Positions 5,811-7,913 of a stretch of DNA of 7,913 bases are shown here, in pieces. The DNA lies in the NCBI GenBank assembly GCA_965235125.1, contig CBDDXH010000051.1, forward strand, positions 1 through 7,913. The letters are read 5' to 3'. The notes below the pieces were generated by a model. It was given only the letters and a program-made list of their open reading frames with translations, was not told the origin of the DNA and did not search any database. How positions within the stretch are numbered: position 1 is the first letter of the stretch; each line of letters starts with the position of its first letter. The stretch is from Pelagilacustribacter hypolimneticus. GTDB lineage: Bacteria; Pseudomonadota; Alphaproteobacteria; Pelagibacterales; Pelagibacteraceae. The position numbers and the translations under genes were made by a program.

Positions 5811-7583
5811 ATGTTTAATAAATTAAAGGGTTTTAGAACAGTTATTTTACTTTCCATACTTTCTATTTGTCTTTGCATACTTACATTTTTAGCTTTTATT
5901 AATGCAAAGATTTTATTTTTTTCGAATATTAATTTACAGCTTTTATTAATATTTGATGTTATTTTACTTATATTATTTTTATTAATTGTATTTAAAAAAA
6001 GTTCAAATCTATATCTTTTAATAAAAAATAGAAAAGTTGGTTCAAAAACAAGCCTTCGATACATATCTTTATTTGCCTTATTTACTTTAATACCGTCCTT
6101 TCTTATTGCTATTTTTTCGTTATTTATTTTTAATTTTGGACTTCAAAATTTTTTTAATACTCAAATTACAAAAGCAGTAAATAGCTCATATGACGTTGCA
6201 AAAAGTTATCTTGAACAAAATAAAAAAATAGTTGAGTCAGATGTTTTTTTAATGAGTGTTGGCTTAAATAGAGCTTCAAATTTATTTTATTCTTCACCGG
6301 AAGGATTTAAAAATATTGCAAGATCAGAAAAGTTATTAAGAAGAGTTGACGATATTTTCTTAATCGATAGTTCTGCTAATATAATATTTTCCGATACTGA
6401 TGATGATAAAAATTTTATTAAACCTTCTGATGAAGAAATAAATAATGCAATAGAGGGTTTTCCAGTTCTAATCTCAAACAATATCCAAGATAAAACTTCA
6501 GCAATGATTAAATTAAATAATTTAATAGATACATATTTGCTTATCTCAAGAAACGTTGATTCAGAAATTATTAAATATTTAAATGAAACAGAACAAGCTG
6601 TTAATTTCTACTATGCTGTTGAAAATAAACAGTTAGGTATAAAAATAACATTTGTAATGATTTATATCTTAGTTGTGGCCTTACTTTTATTTGTTTCAAC
6701 AATAATAGCTATTGCTTTTGCAGACCGACTTACAAAACCGATAATTAATTTAATCAAGGCTTCTGAAGACATAAGTAAAGGAATTTTAGATAGCAGGGTT
6801 CCTGAGTCGGAAACTGATAAAGAATTTGCAATGTTAAATAAAAATTTTAACAACATGATAAAAAGATTAAAAAAGCAGCAAGATAAACTTTTACTAGCAG
6901 AACGTTATTCTGCCTGGGAAAGCGTAGCTAGAAAGCTTGCACACGAAATTAAGAATCCATTAACACCAATACAGCTGTCGATTGATAGATTGCAAGATAG
7001 ATTTTATAAAAAAATTAATGAAGGGCAAGACGAATTTAAAAAATATTTATCTACAATAAATAGACAAATTGAATATATCAAAAATTTAGTAAATGAGTTT
7101 TCGAGTTTTGCAAGGATGCCATCTCCTATTTTTAAGAAAATCGAAATAGACATTATTATCAAAAGAGCTTTAGACCTTTATAAAATGTCATCTAAAACTG
7201 AATTTAATTTGTATTCTAATATAAAAAAGAAAAAATTTATAAATGGAGACGAGGAACAACTTTACAGAGTTTTTATAAATCTTATTAAAAATTCAGAAGA
7301 AGCAATCGCTGAAAAAAAAGTTGAAAACAAGCTTTTTAAAGGTAAAATCAATATAGAAATTCAAGAAAATAGGGCATATATTGTAACATCATTAATTGAT
7401 AATGGTTCAGGCATAAAAAATGTCGATAAAATAATGACACCATATTTTACAACCAAAAAAGATGGAACAGGTTTAGGATTACCTATAGTAAACAAAATAA
7501 TTAACGAACATAATGGTGAATTAATAATTTCAAACAACAATCCTGGAGTTAAAGTATTAATTTCATTACCTAAAATAAATTAA
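5811..7583 (+). CDS. ntrY: NtrY-type sensor histidine kinase, short and apparently lacking the PAS domain
   Basis: Membrane histidine kinase of the NtrY/NtrX system, linked in other alphaproteobacteria to nitrogen, redox and envelope responses. I start at ATG 5811 (590 residues); a TTG four codons earlier (5799) is also in frame. Hydrophobic segments at about 10-31, 42-62 and 84-108 are followed by a probable extracytoplasmic region (about 110-276) and a fourth segment (about 277-304). A HAMP domain follows (about 305-357, beginning ADRLTKPI), then a short coiled coil and directly the H-box LAHEIKNPLTP with phospho-acceptor H378. The ATPase has the N-box (NLIKN, N490 and N494), G1 DNGSGI (530-535), the F-box TPYFTT (543-548) and G2 GTGLGLP (552-558). 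NtrY proteins usually have some 700 or more residues with a PAS domain between HAMP and the H-box; there is no room for one here. ntrX follows with no gap. Confidence 0.95.
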   Translation: MFNKLKGFRTVILLSILSICLCILTFLAFINAKILFFSNINLQLLLIFDVILLILFLLIVFKKSSNLYLLIKNRKVGSKTSLRYISLFALFTLIPSFLIAIFSLFIFNFGLQNFFNTQITKAVNSSYDVAKSYLEQNKKIVESDVFLMSVGLNRASNLFYSSPEGFKNIARSEKLLRRVDDIFLIDSSANIIFSDTDDDKNFIKPSDEEINNAIEGFPVLISNNIQDKTSAMIKLNNLIDTYLLISRNVDSEIIKYLNETEQAVNFYYAVENKQLGIKITFVMIYILVVALLLFVSTIIAIAFADRLTKPIINLIKASEDISKGILDSRVPESETDKEFAMLNKNFNNMIKRLKKQQDKLLLAERYSAWESVARKLAHEIKNPLTPIQLSIDRLQDRFYKKINEGQDEFKKYLSTINRQIEYIKNLVNEFSSFARMPSPIFKKIEIDIIIKRALDLYKMSSKTEFNLYSNIKKKKFINGDEEQLYRVFINLIKNSEEAIAEKKVENKLFKGKINIEIQENRAYIVTSLIDNGSGIKNVDKIMTPYFTTKKDGTGLGLPIVNKIINEHNGELIISNNNPGVKVLISLPKIN

Positions 7584-7913
7584 ATGAAATCAGAAATTTT
7601 AGTAATAGATGATAACGCAGATATACGTTTTTTAATTTGCAATATTTTGAAAGAAAATGGATATTCAGTAAGATCTGCAGTAAATTATGATCAAGCTGCT
7701 AGAGAAATAAACACCAAGTTGCCTGATTTAGCCATTGTAGATATTAAATTAGATAAAAGTGATAAAGATGGAATTGATTTATTAAAACAAATAATTGAGA
7801 AAGATAAATCTTTACCTGTGATTATGATTTCTGGTCATGCTAATGTACATGTTGCAGTAGAAGCAATAAGATTAGGTGCTTACGAATTTGTAGAAAAACC
7901 TTTTTCATCTGAA
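7584..7913 (+). CDS. ntrX: NtrX response regulator, N-terminal receiver domain (3' end outside the window)
   Basis: The first 110 residues form a nearly complete CheY-like receiver domain, the partner expected for NtrY. Acidic pocket D9 and D10 (LVIDDNADIR), phospho-acceptor D53 (IVDIKL), switch serine S83 in MISGHAN, and K105 in EKPF are all present, so the domain should be phosphorylated. ISGHAN and GAYEFVEKPF are characteristic of NtrC/NtrX-family receivers. The third position after the acidic pair is Asn where Glu is common. The ATG follows the ntrY stop directly, with no visible Shine-Dalgarno sequence, suggesting co-translation. The AAA+ sigma-54-interaction and Fis-type DNA-binding domains of NtrX, if present, lie beyond the window, so identity rests on the receiver sequence and on ntrY adjacency. 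Confidence 0.92.
   Translation, partial: MKSEILVIDDNADIRFLICNILKENGYSVRSAVNYDQAAREINTKLPDLAIVDIKLDKSDKDGIDLLKQIIEKDKSLPVIMISGHANVHVAVEAIRLGAYEFVEKPFSSE

Noticed and set aside
5771..6064. Open frame of 97 codons on the - strand opposite the start of ntrY
   Set aside because: It mirrors the AT-rich membrane-coding part of ntrY and shows no recognisable domain; the ntrY reading has clear hydrophobic segments and downstream kinase motifs.
6287..6481. Open frame of 64 codons on the - strand within ntrY
   Set aside because: Antisense shadow of the ntrY sensor region with no start context or motif.
6662..6856. Open frame of 64 codons on the - strand within ntrY
   Set aside because: Antisense shadow of the fourth membrane segment and HAMP domain of ntrY.
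1..7913. Mobile element, CRISPR array, tRNA/rRNA, riboswitch or a novel multi-gene system
   Set aside because: Almost every base is accounted for by recognised core genes. I see no direct-repeat array, transposase or integrase motif, inverted terminal repeat or tRNA-like sequence, and the noncoding space is too small for a riboswitch.

Overview
The window is a compact, very AT-rich stretch of core bacterial chromosome. It most resembles a streamlined marine alphaproteobacterium of the SAR11/Pelagibacter type. This rests on three things: base composition well under one-third G+C by eye, with Lys, Asn and Ile codons dominated by A and T; nearly complete coding coverage, with only about 49 bases outside genes; and a gene string (eno, ftsB/divIC, lipA, ratA, cinA, pgpA, fused ispDF, ntrY, ntrX) that is a known alphaproteobacterial neighbourhood. 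The genus is an inference; no rRNA or other taxonomic marker is present.

Layout. Bases 1-3687 (+ strand) hold one tightly packed unit: the 3' part of kdsA (KDO-8-phosphate synthase, lipopolysaccharide), eno (enolase), ftsB/divIC (division coiled-coil protein), lipA (lipoyl synthase) and ratA (START/Coq10-like protein). Gaps between genes are 3, 2, -1 and -19 bases. Bases 3680-5766 (- strand) hold a second unit transcribed the opposite way: ispDF (bifunctional isoprenoid enzyme), pgpA (phosphatidylglycerophosphatase A) and a stand-alone CinA C-terminal domain protein (pncC-like). Each downstream gene overlaps the previous one by exactly 8 bases. This unit converges on ratA with an 8-base 3' overlap. 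A short divergent intergenic region (5767-5810) separates ispDF from ntrY. From 5811 the + strand carries ntrY (sensor kinase) and the first 110 codons of ntrX (response regulator), which runs off the window.

Functionally these are housekeeping genes: central carbon flow (eno, lipA), envelope building (kdsA, pgpA, ftsB), isoprenoid precursors (ispDF), cofactor salvage or repair (the CinA-domain protein, ratA) and one two-component system (NtrYX). I see no mobile element, CRISPR array, tRNA, rRNA or recognisable novel defence or biosynthetic system.

The points worth a second look concern streamlining. The pyruvate dehydrogenase genes that often lie between ftsB and lipA in alphaproteobacteria are absent here, as are dusB and ntrBC, which often lie between ispDF and ntrY. 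NtrY is short and appears to lack the PAS domain usual between HAMP and the histidine kinase core. KdsA carries all four metal ligands of the metal-dependent class, with the same spacing as the Aquifex enzyme. Several long A/T homopolymers lie inside essential genes.
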